Shown here: positions 25,538-35,118 of the stretch, in pieces | Numbering within the stretch: position 1 is the first letter of the stretch | How the letters are laid out: every line of letters begins with the position of its first letter | Translations under genes and position numbers: made by a program | Notes under the pieces: model-generated | Told to the model about the DNA's origin: nothing | Databases searched by the model: none | What the model saw: the letters and a program-made list of their open reading frames with translations, nothing else | From: Legionella genomosp. 1 | Lineage (GTDB): Bacteria > Pseudomonadota > Gammaproteobacteria > Legionellales > Legionellaceae | Direction: 5' to 3' | DNA length: 64,000 nucleotides | Assembly: GCA_945878975.1 (NCBI GenBank) | Contig: CAMCUM010000001.1 | Span: forward strand, 51,547-115,546

Positions 25538-26812
25538 ATGAATCCATCAAAATCCCTTACAACATCGTCTCATTCTCTGCGTGCGATAACCGTGATGATT
25601 TTGTGTGCGGCTTTTTTATTTTACAAATATATTTTACAGAATTTCCCAAGCGTGATGGCTGGGCAATTGATGGAATCATTCCATTTACAAGGTTTGGGCT
25701 TAGGCGTATTGTCTGGTGTGTATTTTTGGACTTACCTTATCGTGCCGTTATTTGTGGGTATCATTCTGGACCACTATGGGACACGCTGGGTGACTAGTTT
25801 CGCCATTTTTACCTGTGCATTGGGTATCTTAGTTTTTTCTCAAGCTGAGCATTTGAATACAGCCGTTATGGGACGTGCTTTAACAGGCGTTGGCGTATCA
25901 TTTGCTACGATTGCTTATTTTAAATTAGCCGCAATATGGTTTGATAAAAAACATTATGCTTTGCTGGCATCTTTTGTGGTTGCAGCAGCGATGGTGGGCG
26001 CGGTATGTGGACAAATGCCTTTGGCTTGGTTGATGCAGCAAGTTGGTTGGCGGAATAGTCTTGTTGATTTGGCTTGGTTAGGAGTTGCTTTGGGGGCATT
26101 ATTTCTTATTTATGTAAGAGATAAGCCTACTTTTCCAATGGAACATACTATAGCAGCTGAGTCTGAAGAAACGAATAATACAGCCACCGTTTGGCAAAAC
26201 ATTTTGTTGATCATCAATAATAAACAAAATTGGTTATTAACAGCTTACGGCGGATTGGCATTTTCACCGGTGGTTATTTTTTGCGGATTATGGGGCAATC
26301 CATTTTTGCAGCAAGCCTATCATTTGGATAAATTAACCAGTTCGACGTTGATATCAATTGTTTTCATAGGGCTAGGGATAGGTAGCCCTATATTTGCTAT
26401 GGCCACAAAATGGGTAAAAAGTCGGTGTGCTTTGATGGGGTATTCTACTTTATTATCCGCATTGGCTTTGATCTTTATTATCTATGTGCATCCTATGCCT
26501 GTTTGGTTGCTTGGCGTATTCTTATTTGTGTTTGGCTTTAATTTAGGTGCATTTTCTATTGTATTTGTGATAGGAAAAGAATCCAACCCTTTGTTTTTAG
26601 CTGGAACGGTGATTTCATTGATCAATGCCAGTGATGCGTTTCTAGATGCCATCACCGAGCCATTGATTGGTTATATTTTGGATGTGTTTGGAAAAATCGC
26701 CAATACGCATGAATTTTCTTTGCTCAGTTATCAGATAGCATTAGGTATTTTGCCTATTTATCAAATAGCAGGTGCATGGATGTTGAAATACGTTAAAGAT
26801 GAGCATCATTAG
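25538..26812 (+). CDS. MFS transporter, Pht-like
   Basis: 424 residues with about 12 membrane helices in two halves separated by a hydrophilic loop near 200-225. The N-terminal half reads FPSVMAGQLMESFHLQGLGL, then LSGVYFWTYLIVPLFVGIIL followed by DHYGTRW. That resembles the Pht family that Legionella and Coxiella use to import amino acids or nucleosides. The MFS motif A is present as DHYGTR. The substrate cannot be read from sequence. AGGAG precedes the ATG by 7 bases. See the possible leader at 25346. Confidence 0.8.
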   Translation: MNPSKSLTTSSHSLRAITVMILCAAFLFYKYILQNFPSVMAGQLMESFHLQGLGLGVLSGVYFWTYLIVPLFVGIILDHYGTRWVTSFAIFTCALGILVFSQAEHLNTAVMGRALTGVGVSFATIAYFKLAAIWFDKKHYALLASFVVAAAMVGAVCGQMPLAWLMQQVGWRNSLVDLAWLGVALGALFLIYVRDKPTFPMEHTIAAESEETNNTATVWQNILLIINNKQNWLLTAYGGLAFSPVVIFCGLWGNPFLQQAYHLDKLTSSTLISIVFIGLGIGSPIFAMATKWVKSRCALMGYSTLLSALALIFIIYVHPMPVWLLGVFLFVFGFNLGAFSIVFVIGKESNPLFLAGTVISLINASDAFLDAITEPLIGYILDVFGKIANTHEFSLLSYQIALGILPIYQIAGAWMLKYVKDEHH

Positions 26813-26816
26813 GGGT

Positions 26817-26856
26817 ATCCCCACGTCCCGCGGCGTGTCCGCGGGATCCTGGAATC
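26817..26856. repeat. CCCGCGGC repeat, single copy
   Basis: CCCCACGTCCCGCGGCGTGT, then CCGCGGGATCCTGGAATCTG, the same family as 8541-8571 (which also ends in GGAATCT) and 57428-57462. The internal CCCGCGG...CCGCGGG forms a strong stem and lies between convergent genes, so it may end transcription. Confidence 0.65.
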
Positions 26857-26875
26857 TGAATTATGCAAAAGCAGG

Positions 26876-27841
26876 CTAAAACCATTTTCGATATTTGAAA
26901 TACTTATACGGCAACCACGTAGAAAGTAACATAAGGCTAAGCGTAAACAAATACCCGTATTTCCAAGAAAGTTCGGGCATTTTTTCAAAGTTCATCCCAT
27001 AGATACTGGCGATCAAAGTGGGCGGTAAGAAAATGACCGCAGCGACAGATAGAATTTTGATGACATTGTTTTGATCAATGTTCACCAGGCCTAGTGTTGC
27101 ATCCAATAAAAAATTAATTTTGGTAGACAAAAAACTCGCATGATCACTCAATGCTACCGTATCAGCAGTGAGCGAAGAAAGATGAGAATTTTTTTCTTTA
27201 TTTAGCTTGGGATCAACCGTTGCGGAGAAAAAAGTCAATAAACGACGAAATGTCACCAAACTTTCGCGTGCTTTGGTATTCAAATCAGCAATCGACCCCA
27301 TTTGTTGCATCAATTTTTGATAATTATTTTTTTCAGAGTTTTCTGTTTTATTAAAAATGGTTTGTGAATAAGCATCTAAACGATGGCCGACTAATTCTAA
27401 ACTATCTGCTAATTTATCTACAGAAGCATCTAAAAGCCCAATTAATAAAAAAAGGGGATCGCGATGATCCGGTGCTAATTTTTCAGCTTGAACATCAAAT
27501 GATTTGAAGGATTGTGGTTCAACATAACGGATGGTGATGAGTTGATGCTTGGTTAGAACGAAGGTAATCGGATCTAGTACAGCTTCCATGCTATCTGGAT
27601 GTGCAATCATGGTAACTGTCATAAAATAAGCATCATTTTCACTATAGAGACGACTGGATACTTCAATCTCTATCATATCAGCGCGCGTCGGTAAATTGAA
27701 TCCTAGCTGGGTCTCAAGGAGTTGTTCCTCGACTTTTGTGGGGGATAGTAAGTCAATCCAGACCGCATGTTTAAGATGAAAGTGATCATTAGGATCCCAT
27801 ACTTGAATTTTGGTTTGTTTCCGTTCTAAGTATCTCAGCAT
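26876..27841 (-). CDS. CorA-family magnesium/divalent cation transporter
   Basis: 321 residues, normal length. The long cytoplasmic N-terminal part precedes two C-terminal membrane helices. The diagnostic loop YGMNFEKMPEL follows the first helix (ILSVAAVIFLPPTLIASI). The pentameric channel imports Mg2+ or related cations. The acidic loop after GMN differs from E. coli CorA (MPEL is a common variant). It is convergent with the MFS gene. Confidence 0.93.
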   Translation of the reverse strand: MLRYLERKQTKIQVWDPNDHFHLKHAVWIDLLSPTKVEEQLLETQLGFNLPTRADMIEIEVSSRLYSENDAYFMTVTMIAHPDSMEAVLDPITFVLTKHQLITIRYVEPQSFKSFDVQAEKLAPDHRDPLFLLIGLLDASVDKLADSLELVGHRLDAYSQTIFNKTENSEKNNYQKLMQQMGSIADLNTKARESLVTFRRLLTFFSATVDPKLNKEKNSHLSSLTADTVALSDHASFLSTKINFLLDATLGLVNIDQNNVIKILSVAAVIFLPPTLIASIYGMNFEKMPELSWKYGYLFTLSLMLLSTWLPYKYFKYRKWF

Positions 27842-28068
27842 GATATTTCCTAAGATTAATCACTCATACTATCATTTATAGGCGGTTTTTTGTCCTGATT
27901 CAAGGAGAATTCCCGCATCGGATTTTTATCTTGTTTAGCAAGTGTTAGGGTGGTTTCGTATCTATTAGGATGCAAGAAGTTATTTTTTTATGCAAAAAAA
28001 ACCAGTGTTTTGAAACGTTGCTCATAATCGATTACACTAGGGCTCATATAGGTTATGAAAGGTTCGCT

Positions 28069-28818
28069 ATGTCGGATGAGCAGCAAACACATTTCGGGTT
28101 TCAAACGGTAGCGGTTCATGAAAAACAGGACAAAGTTGCTGCGGTATTTCATTCTGTTGCACAGCAATATGATGTCATGAATGATTTGATGTCATTGGGC
28201 ATTCATCGGTGGTGGAAGCGGTTTACCGTAGAAATAGCCAGAATGAAACCGGGCCAGTGCGTATTAGATTTGGCTGGTGGCAGTGGTGATTTAGCGCGCT
28301 TACTCGCACAAGCAGTTGGGCCGAGCGGGCAAGTATTTTTGGCGGATATCAATGCGAGTATGCTAGCCAAGGGGCGAGATCGCTTGCTAGACTGTGGTTT
28401 GGTGCAATCAGTCCATTATGTGCAAGCCAACGCCGAGTGTTTGCCATTTGTGGATAATTATTTTGATTGTATTACAATGGGGTTTGGTTTAAGAAATGTT
28501 ACGGATAAGCAAGCGGCTTTGGCTTCGATGTACGATGTATGTCGCCCAGGTGGAAAACTGATGATTTTAGAGTTTTCGACTCCGGTTTATCCTGGCTTAC
28601 AACCTATATATGACTGGTATTCTTTTCATATTTTACCTAAGATTGGTCAATGGGTGGCGAAAGATGAAGAGTCCTACCGTTATTTGGCGGAGTCGATTCG
28701 GATGCACCCTACTCAGGAAGCGCTAAAAACTTTGATTGAATCTGTAGGGTTTTCTGATTGTCGGTATCAAAACTTAAGTGGTGGTATCGTTGCGTTACAT
28801 ATTGCTTACAAATACTAA
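28069..28818 (+). CDS. ubiE: Ubiquinone/menaquinone methyltransferase UbiE
   Basis: 249 residues from ATG 28069, with GAAAGG upstream; an in-frame start at 27970 would add 33 non-family residues. It C-methylates the benzoquinol ring in ubiquinone synthesis. Motifs are [34 protein letters not shown] (SAM site), the [11 protein letters not shown] segment and [10 protein letters not shown]-terminal [12 protein letters not shown] is standard. The order ubiE-ubiJ-ubiB-tatA-tatB is shared with E. coli. Confidence 0.97.
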   Translation: MSDEQQTHFGFQTVAVHEKQDKVAAVFHSVAQQYDVMNDLMSLGIHRWWKRFTVEIARMKPGQCVLDLAGGSGDLARLLAQAVGPSGQVFLADINASMLAKGRDRLLDCGLVQSVHYVQANAECLPFVDNYFDCITMGFGLRNVTDKQAALASMYDVCRPGGKLMILEFSTPVYPGLQPIYDWYSFHILPKIGQWVAKDEESYRYLAESIRMHPTQEALKTLIESVGFSDCRYQNLSGGIVALHIAYKY

Positions 28819-28824
28819 TGAGGC

Positions 28825-29448
28825 TTGATTTTGTTGAAAGAATATTCACTGTTAGCGCTACAAAAAGCCATTAATTGTGCTTTGGCCTTGGATGAGGATA
28901 TGCCCGCCAAAATACAACCTTTAGAGGGTAAAGTTTTGGAAGTGGTTGTTAACCCATTGAATGTGTGTTTTTTCTTAACGTTCCAAGCCGGTGCTGTCAA
29001 ATTATTAGCTTATTATGATGGTGTGCCGGATACGGTTATTCATTCTAGCCCTCTAGGTTTGATTCGTTTGAGTGTGTTGCCGGCTTCTAAATTACGTTCT
29101 TTGTTTAACGATAATATTCGGATTTCTGGTGATGTGGCGCTTGGGCAAGAGGTCAAAGCCTTGTTTGATAATGTTGAGATTGATTGGGAAGGCCATTTGG
29201 CGCGTTTTACCGGGGATGTGGTCGCTCATCAAATTGGGTCTTGGGTACGTGAGGGCCGTGCGTTCAATCGACAAATCATGACGTCATTAAAACGATCTAT
29301 GACGGAGTATTTGCAGGAAGAGCGTAAATTGGTACCTAGCCCACAAGAAATGCAAGATTTTTTTCAGGATGTCGATGATCTAGGTTTGCGCCTAGAGCGG
29401 TTGATTGCGCATTTTAATCAATTAGTAGTTGATCATGAGCACCCTTAA
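28825..29448 (+). CDS. ubiJ: Ubiquinone biosynthesis accessory factor UbiJ
   Basis: 207 residues from TTG 28825 (TTG 28831 or 28834 also possible). An SCP2 lipid-binding domain spans about 15-110 (FLTFQAGAVKLLAYYDGVPD, then IRISGDVALGQEVKALFDNV). A helical tail ends in QDVDDLGLRLERLIAHFNQL. UbiJ binds ubiquinone intermediates and organises the Ubi complex. It sits between ubiE and ubiB and overlaps the latter. Confidence 0.9.
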   Translation: MILLKEYSLLALQKAINCALALDEDMPAKIQPLEGKVLEVVVNPLNVCFFLTFQAGAVKLLAYYDGVPDTVIHSSPLGLIRLSVLPASKLRSLFNDNIRISGDVALGQEVKALFDNVEIDWEGHLARFTGDVVAHQIGSWVREGRAFNRQIMTSLKRSMTEYLQEERKLVPSPQEMQDFFQDVDDLGLRLERLIAHFNQLVVDHEHP

Positions 29449-31087
29449 ACAAGCACAGCGCTTTTTTTATATCAATTATGTGCTGGCCAAATCAGGCCTA
29501 GATCAATTATTGTTTTCTTTACATTATTTCTCTGCTTTTCGTTTTATTGTTTACTTGAATCCTTGGAATTGGTTTCGGTCTCAACCTTTTCAACGAGGGG
29601 TGGCTTTACGTGAAACACTGGTCAAGCTCGGGCCTATCTTTATTAAATTCGGTCAAGCTTTGTCGACGCGCCCTGATATTATCCCCGCTGATATTATGGT
29701 TGAATTATCTAAACTTCAAGACAGTGTTCCCCCGTTTTCCAGCGAAGAAGTGATTCGTATTCTAGAAGAGACGTATGGTCAATCTCCTTATACGATGTTT
29801 GATGGTTTTGATTCGGTGCCGTTGGCTTCGGCATCGATTGCTCAGGTTCATTCCGCTTATTTGAAAACGGGCGAGTCGATTGTGATCAAAGTATTGCGCC
29901 CGCATATTCGTGAGATCATTGATCGTGATCTGGCGATCCTTAGAAGAATGGCGCATATGCTTGATCAGCGGTGGTGGGCTTCGAAATATTTAAAACCCAA
30001 AGATTTGGTAGCGGAGTTTGAGCGCAATTTGCTGGAAGAATTAGATTTACAAACGGAAGCGGCCAATGCATCGCAGTTGAGGCGAAATTTTCAAGACTCC
30101 CCTTTATTATATGTACCACACATCCACTGGGAATATGTGCGTGATAATGTGTTGGTGATGGAGCGGATTTATGGGATCCCGGCTGCTGATTTAGACCAAT
30201 TACGTAGTCATGGTATCAACCTTAAAAAACTGGCTGAATGCGGATTACAGGTGTTTTTTACACAAGTATTTCGTGATTGTTTTTTTCATGCGGACATGCA
30301 TCCTGGGAATGTGTTTGTGTCGATGACCAGTCCTGAAAACCCCCAATATATTTGTGTTGATTTTGGGATCATGGGGACATTGGATGACAATGATAAACGC
30401 TATTTAGCGGAAAACTTGTATGCGTTTTTCAATCGAGATTATAGAAAAATTTCGGTGTTACATATCGAGTCTGGCTGGGTTTCGCCCAATACACGCGTGG
30501 AAGAGTTTGAGTCGGCGATCCGCAGAGTTTGTGAGCCGATTTTTGAAAAACCTTTGAAAGATATTTCTTTTGCACAGGTTGTTTTACAGTTATTACAAGT
30601 GGGTCGCCGTTTTCATATGGAAATTCAGCCTCAATTGATGTTGCTACAAAAAACAATGTTTGCGATAGAAGGGTTGGGGCGACATATTTATCCAGAATTG
30701 AATATATGGGTAACGGGTAAGCCATTTATAGAGCGCTGGTTGCGGGATCAAATGGGTCCCAAGGCTTTTATGAAGCATATGCGGGAAAACATTCCGTTTA
30801 TGATTGAGCAACTCCCCTATATGCCGCGCCTTATTAATGATATATTATCGCAGTTGAAAGAACAGAAGACTTTTTTAACGCACCATGGCAAGCCAGCTGA
30901 ACGAGTATCAGCCCCTAGAAATGGCTTTGTGCGAGGTGTTGGGTTTGGGGTCTTTTTAGCAATGATGATAATTGTGGGGCTGCATTATACACAATGGTTC
31001 CGGAGCGATGAGCTGAAAATATTTGCTTTGGGCGCTGCTGTGACTGGTGGGTGTTTGGCTTTGGTTAAACCGAGTTCAAGGAGTTAA
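29435..31087 (+). CDS. ubiB: Ubiquinone biosynthesis kinase-like protein UbiB
   Basis: 550 residues from ATG 29435. This atypical kinase/ATPase is needed for ubiquinone synthesis. The family-specific KxGQ region reads LGPIFIKFGQALSTRPDIIP. The Ala-rich loop SASIAQVHSA replaces the P-loop. Also seen are VIKVLRP (Lys), FFHADMHPGNVFV (catalytic loop) and CVDFGIMG (DFG). Two C-terminal hydrophobic helices (VGFGVFLAMMIIVGL; FALGAAVTGGCLALV) anchor it in the membrane. Confidence 0.97.
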   Translation: MSTLKQAQRFFYINYVLAKSGLDQLLFSLHYFSAFRFIVYLNPWNWFRSQPFQRGVALRETLVKLGPIFIKFGQALSTRPDIIPADIMVELSKLQDSVPPFSSEEVIRILEETYGQSPYTMFDGFDSVPLASASIAQVHSAYLKTGESIVIKVLRPHIREIIDRDLAILRRMAHMLDQRWWASKYLKPKDLVAEFERNLLEELDLQTEAANASQLRRNFQDSPLLYVPHIHWEYVRDNVLVMERIYGIPAADLDQLRSHGINLKKLAECGLQVFFTQVFRDCFFHADMHPGNVFVSMTSPENPQYICVDFGIMGTLDDNDKRYLAENLYAFFNRDYRKISVLHIESGWVSPNTRVEEFESAIRRVCEPIFEKPLKDISFAQVVLQLLQVGRRFHMEIQPQLMLLQKTMFAIEGLGRHIYPELNIWVTGKPFIERWLRDQMGPKAFMKHMRENIPFMIEQLPYMPRLINDILSQLKEQKTFLTHHGKPAERVSAPRNGFVRGVGFGVFLAMMIIVGLHYTQWFRSDELKIFALGAAVTGGCLALVKPSSRS

Positions 31088-31089
31088 CT

Positions 31090-31257
31090 ATGGGGTTAAG
31101 TGGGATAAGTCCATTATCGTTATTATTAGTTTTTTTGATTATTATTGGATTATTCGGAACGAATAAATTAAAATCCGTCGGCGCAGATCTCGGAACTGCC
31201 ATCAAACAATTTCGTGACGCACTGTCTTCTGATGACAAAAACAAGCCGTCTTCATGA
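31090..31257 (+). CDS. tatA: Twin-arginine translocation protein TatA
   Basis: 55 residues, short for TatA (often 60-90). The single N-terminal membrane helix (PLSLLLVFLIIIGLFG) is followed by the conserved hinge and amphipathic helix (TNKLKSVGADLGTAIKQFRD). The FG at the helix end is the TatA hallmark. Two bases separate it from the ubiB stop, and its TGA overlaps the tatB ATG. Confidence 0.88.
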   Translation: MGLSGISPLSLLLVFLIIIGLFGTNKLKSVGADLGTAIKQFRDALSSDDKNKPSS

Positions 31258-31490
31258 GTTCAGGGCAGTTTTTACTAACCTTAGGTGTTGCTCTCCTGGT
31301 ATTCGATTCTAAAAAGCTCCCAAAATTGATTGAAAATGTCGCATATCTCTTTGTGAGATGTCGTCAATATTATCATGATGGGGTGATGAGTTTTGAGCGG
31401 ATATTGCAACAGGCAGTGCTGGAGAAACAATTAGAGCAGAATGAGCAAAAGGCTCAAGCAGTTGATATACCTTCCACGGATGAGTTTTAG
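31254..31490 (+). CDS. tatB: TatB-like protein
   Basis: 78 residues, shorter than usual TatB. The N-terminal helix MSSGQFLLTLGVALLVFDSKKLPKL shows the TatB type pattern, followed by amphipathic and charged helices. TatB pairs with TatC to bind twin-arginine signals. No tatC follows: the next gene is an MFS transporter 49 bases on. Call by position and N-terminal pattern; the family is weakly conserved. Confidence 0.6.
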   Translation: MSSGQFLLTLGVALLVFDSKKLPKLIENVAYLFVRCRQYYHDGVMSFERILQQAVLEKQLEQNEQKAQAVDIPSTDEF

Positions 31491-31539
31491 GTATATAAGA
31501 GATAACTCAAAATTTATTGATTAGGAGTATTGAAAGCTT

Positions 31540-32949
31540 ATGGCACAAACAATAAGACAAAAAGATCCGGTGCGAATTACGACGCGCTCACGTTTGAAAT
31601 CCATTGTACGTGGTTCAATCGGTAATATGATTGAGTGGTATGATTGGTATGTTTATGCGGCATTTTCAATTTATTTTGCCAAAGCTTTTTTTCCTAACGG
31701 CGATCTTACTGCGCAATTATTGAATACATCGGCGATTTTTGCGGTCGGTTTTTTTATGCGCCCGGTGGGGGGTTGGTTGATGGGGGTTTACGCGGATCGG
31801 CAAGGGCGGAAAAAAGCCTTGATTGGATCGGTGCTCATCATGTGTGTTGGTTCGTTGATCATTGCTGTGACGCCTAGTTATAGCAGTATCGGGATTGCTG
31901 CGCCCATTTTGTTGGTGTTTGCGCGTTTATTACAAGGGTTATCGGTGGGCGGGGAGTACGCTTCGTCGGCGACTTATTTGTCGGAAATGGCCACCCCTAA
32001 TCATCGCGGATTTTACTCCAGTTTTCAGTATGTCACCCTGATCGCTGGGCAATTAGTTGCTTTGTTGATTTTAATTGTATTACAACGTTGGGTTTTAACC
32101 ACGGAGCAATTAGAGTTGTGGGGATGGCGTATTCCATTTGTGGTCGGTGCCTTGTTGTCTTTGGTCGCATTGCAATTACGTTTGGGCATGGAAGAGACTC
32201 AATCGTTTCTCGCTGCCAAAGCCAAAGCAGCTAAAAAACCCAAAGAGCCGGTTATGCGTATGTTACTGCGGTATCCCAAAGAGATCTTCATTGTGGTTGG
32301 TTTGACCATGGGTGGCACCTTGGCTTTTTATACGTATAGCACGTATATGCAAAAGTACTTGGTGAATACGGCGGGGCTCAGCAAAGATGATTCAACCTTA
32401 GTCTCAGCCGCAACGTTATTCGTATTCATGCTCTTACAACCTTTGGTTGGTGCTTTATCTGATCGGATAGGACGTCGTCCTATTTTAATTACGTTTGGGG
32501 TCTTGGGTACGATAGGGACTGTGCCAATTCTTTCTGCATTAGGTCATGTGACCTCCTGTTGGGCTGCTTTTTTGTATATTATGTTGGCTTTGACGATTGT
32601 CAGCGGCTATACCTCGATTAATGCGGTGGTGAAAGCGGAATTGTTCCCCGTGGAAATCCGAACCTTGGGGGTGGGATTACCCTATGCGGTCACGGTTTCT
32701 TTGTTCGGTGGTACGGCAGAGTATCTTGCCTTCTGGTTTAAATCCCAAGGTATGGAAAATGGCTTTTATTGGTATGTCTCGTCTTGCATTGCCTGCTCTC
32801 TGATCGTTTATATTTTCATGCGTGATACGCGCCAATCGTCCATGATTGAGAAAAGTGATCATCCTGTGCCATCCTCTTCTAAAGTCGTCAAATTTCGCAA
32901 AAACTTACAATCGAGCTTGAGTCGACGTCTTAAGAATCAGTCACTATGA
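31540..32949 (+). CDS. MFS transporter, metabolite:proton symporter (MHS/ProP-KgtP) type
   Basis: 469 residues, 12 membrane helices. The family opener GNMIEWYDWYVYAAFSIYFA and FFPNGD, the motif A GVYADRQGRKKAL, and GLSVGGEYASSATYL are diagnostic for the MHS group (2-oxoglutarate, proline/betaine, citrate permeases). The second motif A copy LSDRIGRRPIL is present. The exact substrate is unknown. A basic tail follows the last helix. It overlaps the SDR gene by four bases. Confidence 0.88.
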   Translation: MAQTIRQKDPVRITTRSRLKSIVRGSIGNMIEWYDWYVYAAFSIYFAKAFFPNGDLTAQLLNTSAIFAVGFFMRPVGGWLMGVYADRQGRKKALIGSVLIMCVGSLIIAVTPSYSSIGIAAPILLVFARLLQGLSVGGEYASSATYLSEMATPNHRGFYSSFQYVTLIAGQLVALLILIVLQRWVLTTEQLELWGWRIPFVVGALLSLVALQLRLGMEETQSFLAAKAKAAKKPKEPVMRMLLRYPKEIFIVVGLTMGGTLAFYTYSTYMQKYLVNTAGLSKDDSTLVSAATLFVFMLLQPLVGALSDRIGRRPILITFGVLGTIGTVPILSALGHVTSCWAAFLYIMLALTIVSGYTSINAVVKAELFPVEIRTLGVGLPYAVTVSLFGGTAEYLAFWFKSQGMENGFYWYVSSCIACSLIVYIFMRDTRQSSMIEKSDHPVPSSSKVVKFRKNLQSSLSRRLKNQSL

Positions 32950-33668
32950 CCGCAGCGGCACAGCCCGTTGCATTGGTAACTGGCGCAGCACATCGTATCG
33001 GTGCTGCGCTTGCCTCCCGTTTGCACCAAGAGGGGTTTCGAGTGGCGGTGCATTATCACCACTCCAAGGATGCAGCGAGGCAATTGGTTGCTGCGTTGAA
33101 TCAAGTTCGCGAAAACAGCGCCTGTGCGTTGTCAGCAGATTTATGTGTGGCCTCGGCGCCACAAGACTTGGTGGCGGAACTTATCGCAAACTGGGGGCAG
33201 CTCGATCTTCTTGTCAATAATGCTTCTATTTTTTCTAGTCATGATGCCGATTCGGACAAGATGTGGCACTGCAATGTGCATGCCCCTTATCTCCTGAGTC
33301 GTGCCGCATTTCCGCATTTGGTTGTCACCCGCGGCAGCATCATTAATGTGACTGATATTCATGCGCAGACTCCTTTACGTGGTTATGCTGCATATTGCCA
33401 AACCAAAGCCGCCCTAGCCATGCAGACACGTGCCTTGGCCCAAGAGTTTGCGCCCAGCGTGCGCGTCAATGCAGTCGCTCCCGGGGCAATCTTATGGCCT
33501 GAAGGTGACAACAGTCTTGATCCGGTTATACAAGAAAAAATCATAGCCAAGACTTTGTTACAACGCCACGGTAAACCAGAGTATATCGCGCAAGCAGTCA
33601 TGTATCTGATCAATAATACCTATGTGACAAGTCAAATCTTACAGGTGGATGGCGGGCGGTATTCATAG
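32946..33668 (+). CDS. Pteridine reductase-like SDR (FolM type)
   Basis: 240 residues. The nucleotide-binding motif is TGAAHRIGAALA, the TGxxxRxG form typical of pteridine reductases, rather than TGxxxGxG. NNAS, the catalytic YAAYCQTK and the C-terminal QVDGGRYS are intact. Enzymes of this type reduce dihydropteridines (dihydromonapterin, dihydrofolate) with NADPH. ATG overlaps the MFS stop. Confidence 0.8.
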   Translation: MTAAAQPVALVTGAAHRIGAALASRLHQEGFRVAVHYHHSKDAARQLVAALNQVRENSACALSADLCVASAPQDLVAELIANWGQLDLLVNNASIFSSHDADSDKMWHCNVHAPYLLSRAAFPHLVVTRGSIINVTDIHAQTPLRGYAAYCQTKAALAMQTRALAQEFAPSVRVNAVAPGAILWPEGDNSLDPVIQEKIIAKTLLQRHGKPEYIAQAVMYLINNTYVTSQILQVDGGRYS

Positions 33669-33819
33669 ATTTTTCGCTGATGAGTACGGTTTTAAGTCAT
33701 TGATTGCGACTACTTTTTTTCTTTTTCTAGGGCTCTTCCCGCACTGATGTTGTTGATTTTTTTTAGTCCATATGTACAATCCAAGGTCTTTTGTGCTGAT
33801 ATACAGGATGTCCCCATTT

Positions 33820-34926
33820 ATGAAAAATACTTTATCCGCTATGCCAATGAAGTCGATGAGAAACAGCTTGTGGTTCAAGATAGGTATGGGGTGTTTGCTC
33901 CTTGCGAGTCGTCTGGTGTTTGCTGCGGATGTTCAGAGCGTCGGTCACATTGAGCTGGAGATTCCTGCTCTGCAATCGGAGGTTTCAACGAGCACGAAAA
34001 CTATTACGCTAGATACTTATGAACTCTCGGATAAAGCTCAGCGTGGGTTAGAACAACGTATGCGGCGGCGCTTGACTGTGGAACAGATGCCGCGCCAATT
34101 CATAACGAAACATGCGCATCTATTACCTAGGTCGGTTCAATTAGGTATGGGTAATGTACCTGTTCTGGATCAGGGGCGACATGGTGCATGTGTCATATTT
34201 GCTGCAACCGCATCAGTGGATGCTACGTTGAATCGAGGCAAATATATCAGTCAATTATGCTTATTACAGCTAGGGCGTTATTTTGAAAAAAACACCAGCT
34301 GGCAGTCTAGCGGTTGGGATGGTTTGCATTCGAGTCAATTGGTTTTTGATCGTATGAATCAATATGGCGTTATTTCAATTGAGAATCAGCAGCATTATGG
34401 CTGTGGCGGTGTGTTCGCTTATCCTTATGAAGAGGATTTGCCTGAGTCTGATATGCCTTTGGCAACTTACCTGCAATATCGCGAAATGTTACCAAAAAAT
34501 CAGATTGTTTGGTCATCAGTGTGGTCGGGTTTCTGGTTTGATTTTACTAGTGACACCGTTATGAAAGCCAAAGAAGCTTTGAGTAAGGGGAATCGCTTGG
34601 TGGTTGGTACTTTGTTACCCCGCGTTTATTTGGGGCAAGCTGGCGCTTCAGGCAAAAATCATACGTTTGACGATACTTGGGTTCTGACACCTGAAATAGA
34701 GCAAGGTATTTCTTGGTTTAAGAAAATACCAGGACATGCGATGATCGTAACGGGCTATGATGATAAAGCGGTTGCTGTCGATCGATCTGGTAATCTGCAT
34801 CGTGGCTTATTTACCTTACGCAGCTCTTGGGGCCCAAGGGTTGGTGATGCTGGGGATTTTTACATGTCCTATGATTATTTTGAAATGCTTGTGGTCGAAG
34901 CGATGCAAATAGGATTGGTTAAATAA
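33820..34926 (+). CDS. Secreted papain-like (C1A) cysteine peptidase, Lpg2622-like
   Basis: 368 residues from ATG 33820 (AGGA 11 bases upstream). Signal peptide core KIGMGCLLLASRLVFA. A pro-segment is followed by PVLDQGRHGACVIFAATASV with the nucleophile Cys. KYISQLCLLQLG and SSGWDG match the Legionella Lpg2622 group, as do PGHAMIVTGYDD with the catalytic His and LFTLRSSWGPR. In papains the third residue is Asn in N-S-W-G; here it is Ser (RSSWG), so activity may be reduced or the residue supplied elsewhere. A solitary gene, upstream of the cytochrome operon. Confidence 0.75.
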   Translation: MKNTLSAMPMKSMRNSLWFKIGMGCLLLASRLVFAADVQSVGHIELEIPALQSEVSTSTKTITLDTYELSDKAQRGLEQRMRRRLTVEQMPRQFITKHAHLLPRSVQLGMGNVPVLDQGRHGACVIFAATASVDATLNRGKYISQLCLLQLGRYFEKNTSWQSSGWDGLHSSQLVFDRMNQYGVISIENQQHYGCGGVFAYPYEEDLPESDMPLATYLQYREMLPKNQIVWSSVWSGFWFDFTSDTVMKAKEALSKGNRLVVGTLLPRVYLGQAGASGKNHTFDDTWVLTPEIEQGISWFKKIPGHAMIVTGYDDKAVAVDRSGNLHRGLFTLRSSWGPRVGDAGDFYMSYDYFEMLVVEAMQIGLVK

Positions 34927-35118
34927 TACGAAAAAATCTGGTCGACATCTCGTCTTATTTTCCACGTCCTGATGATTTCGGTTCAGATGTTTCACGTGTA
35001 ACCGAACCGCAACCGTTAAACTTTGGTGGGCTTGCCCGGATGCTATCGCTTTTTCCTTGCCAGATAGGCATTTCCGGGTATAAAATGGCGGTTTTTCATC
35101 CTTTCTTAAGGAAATACT

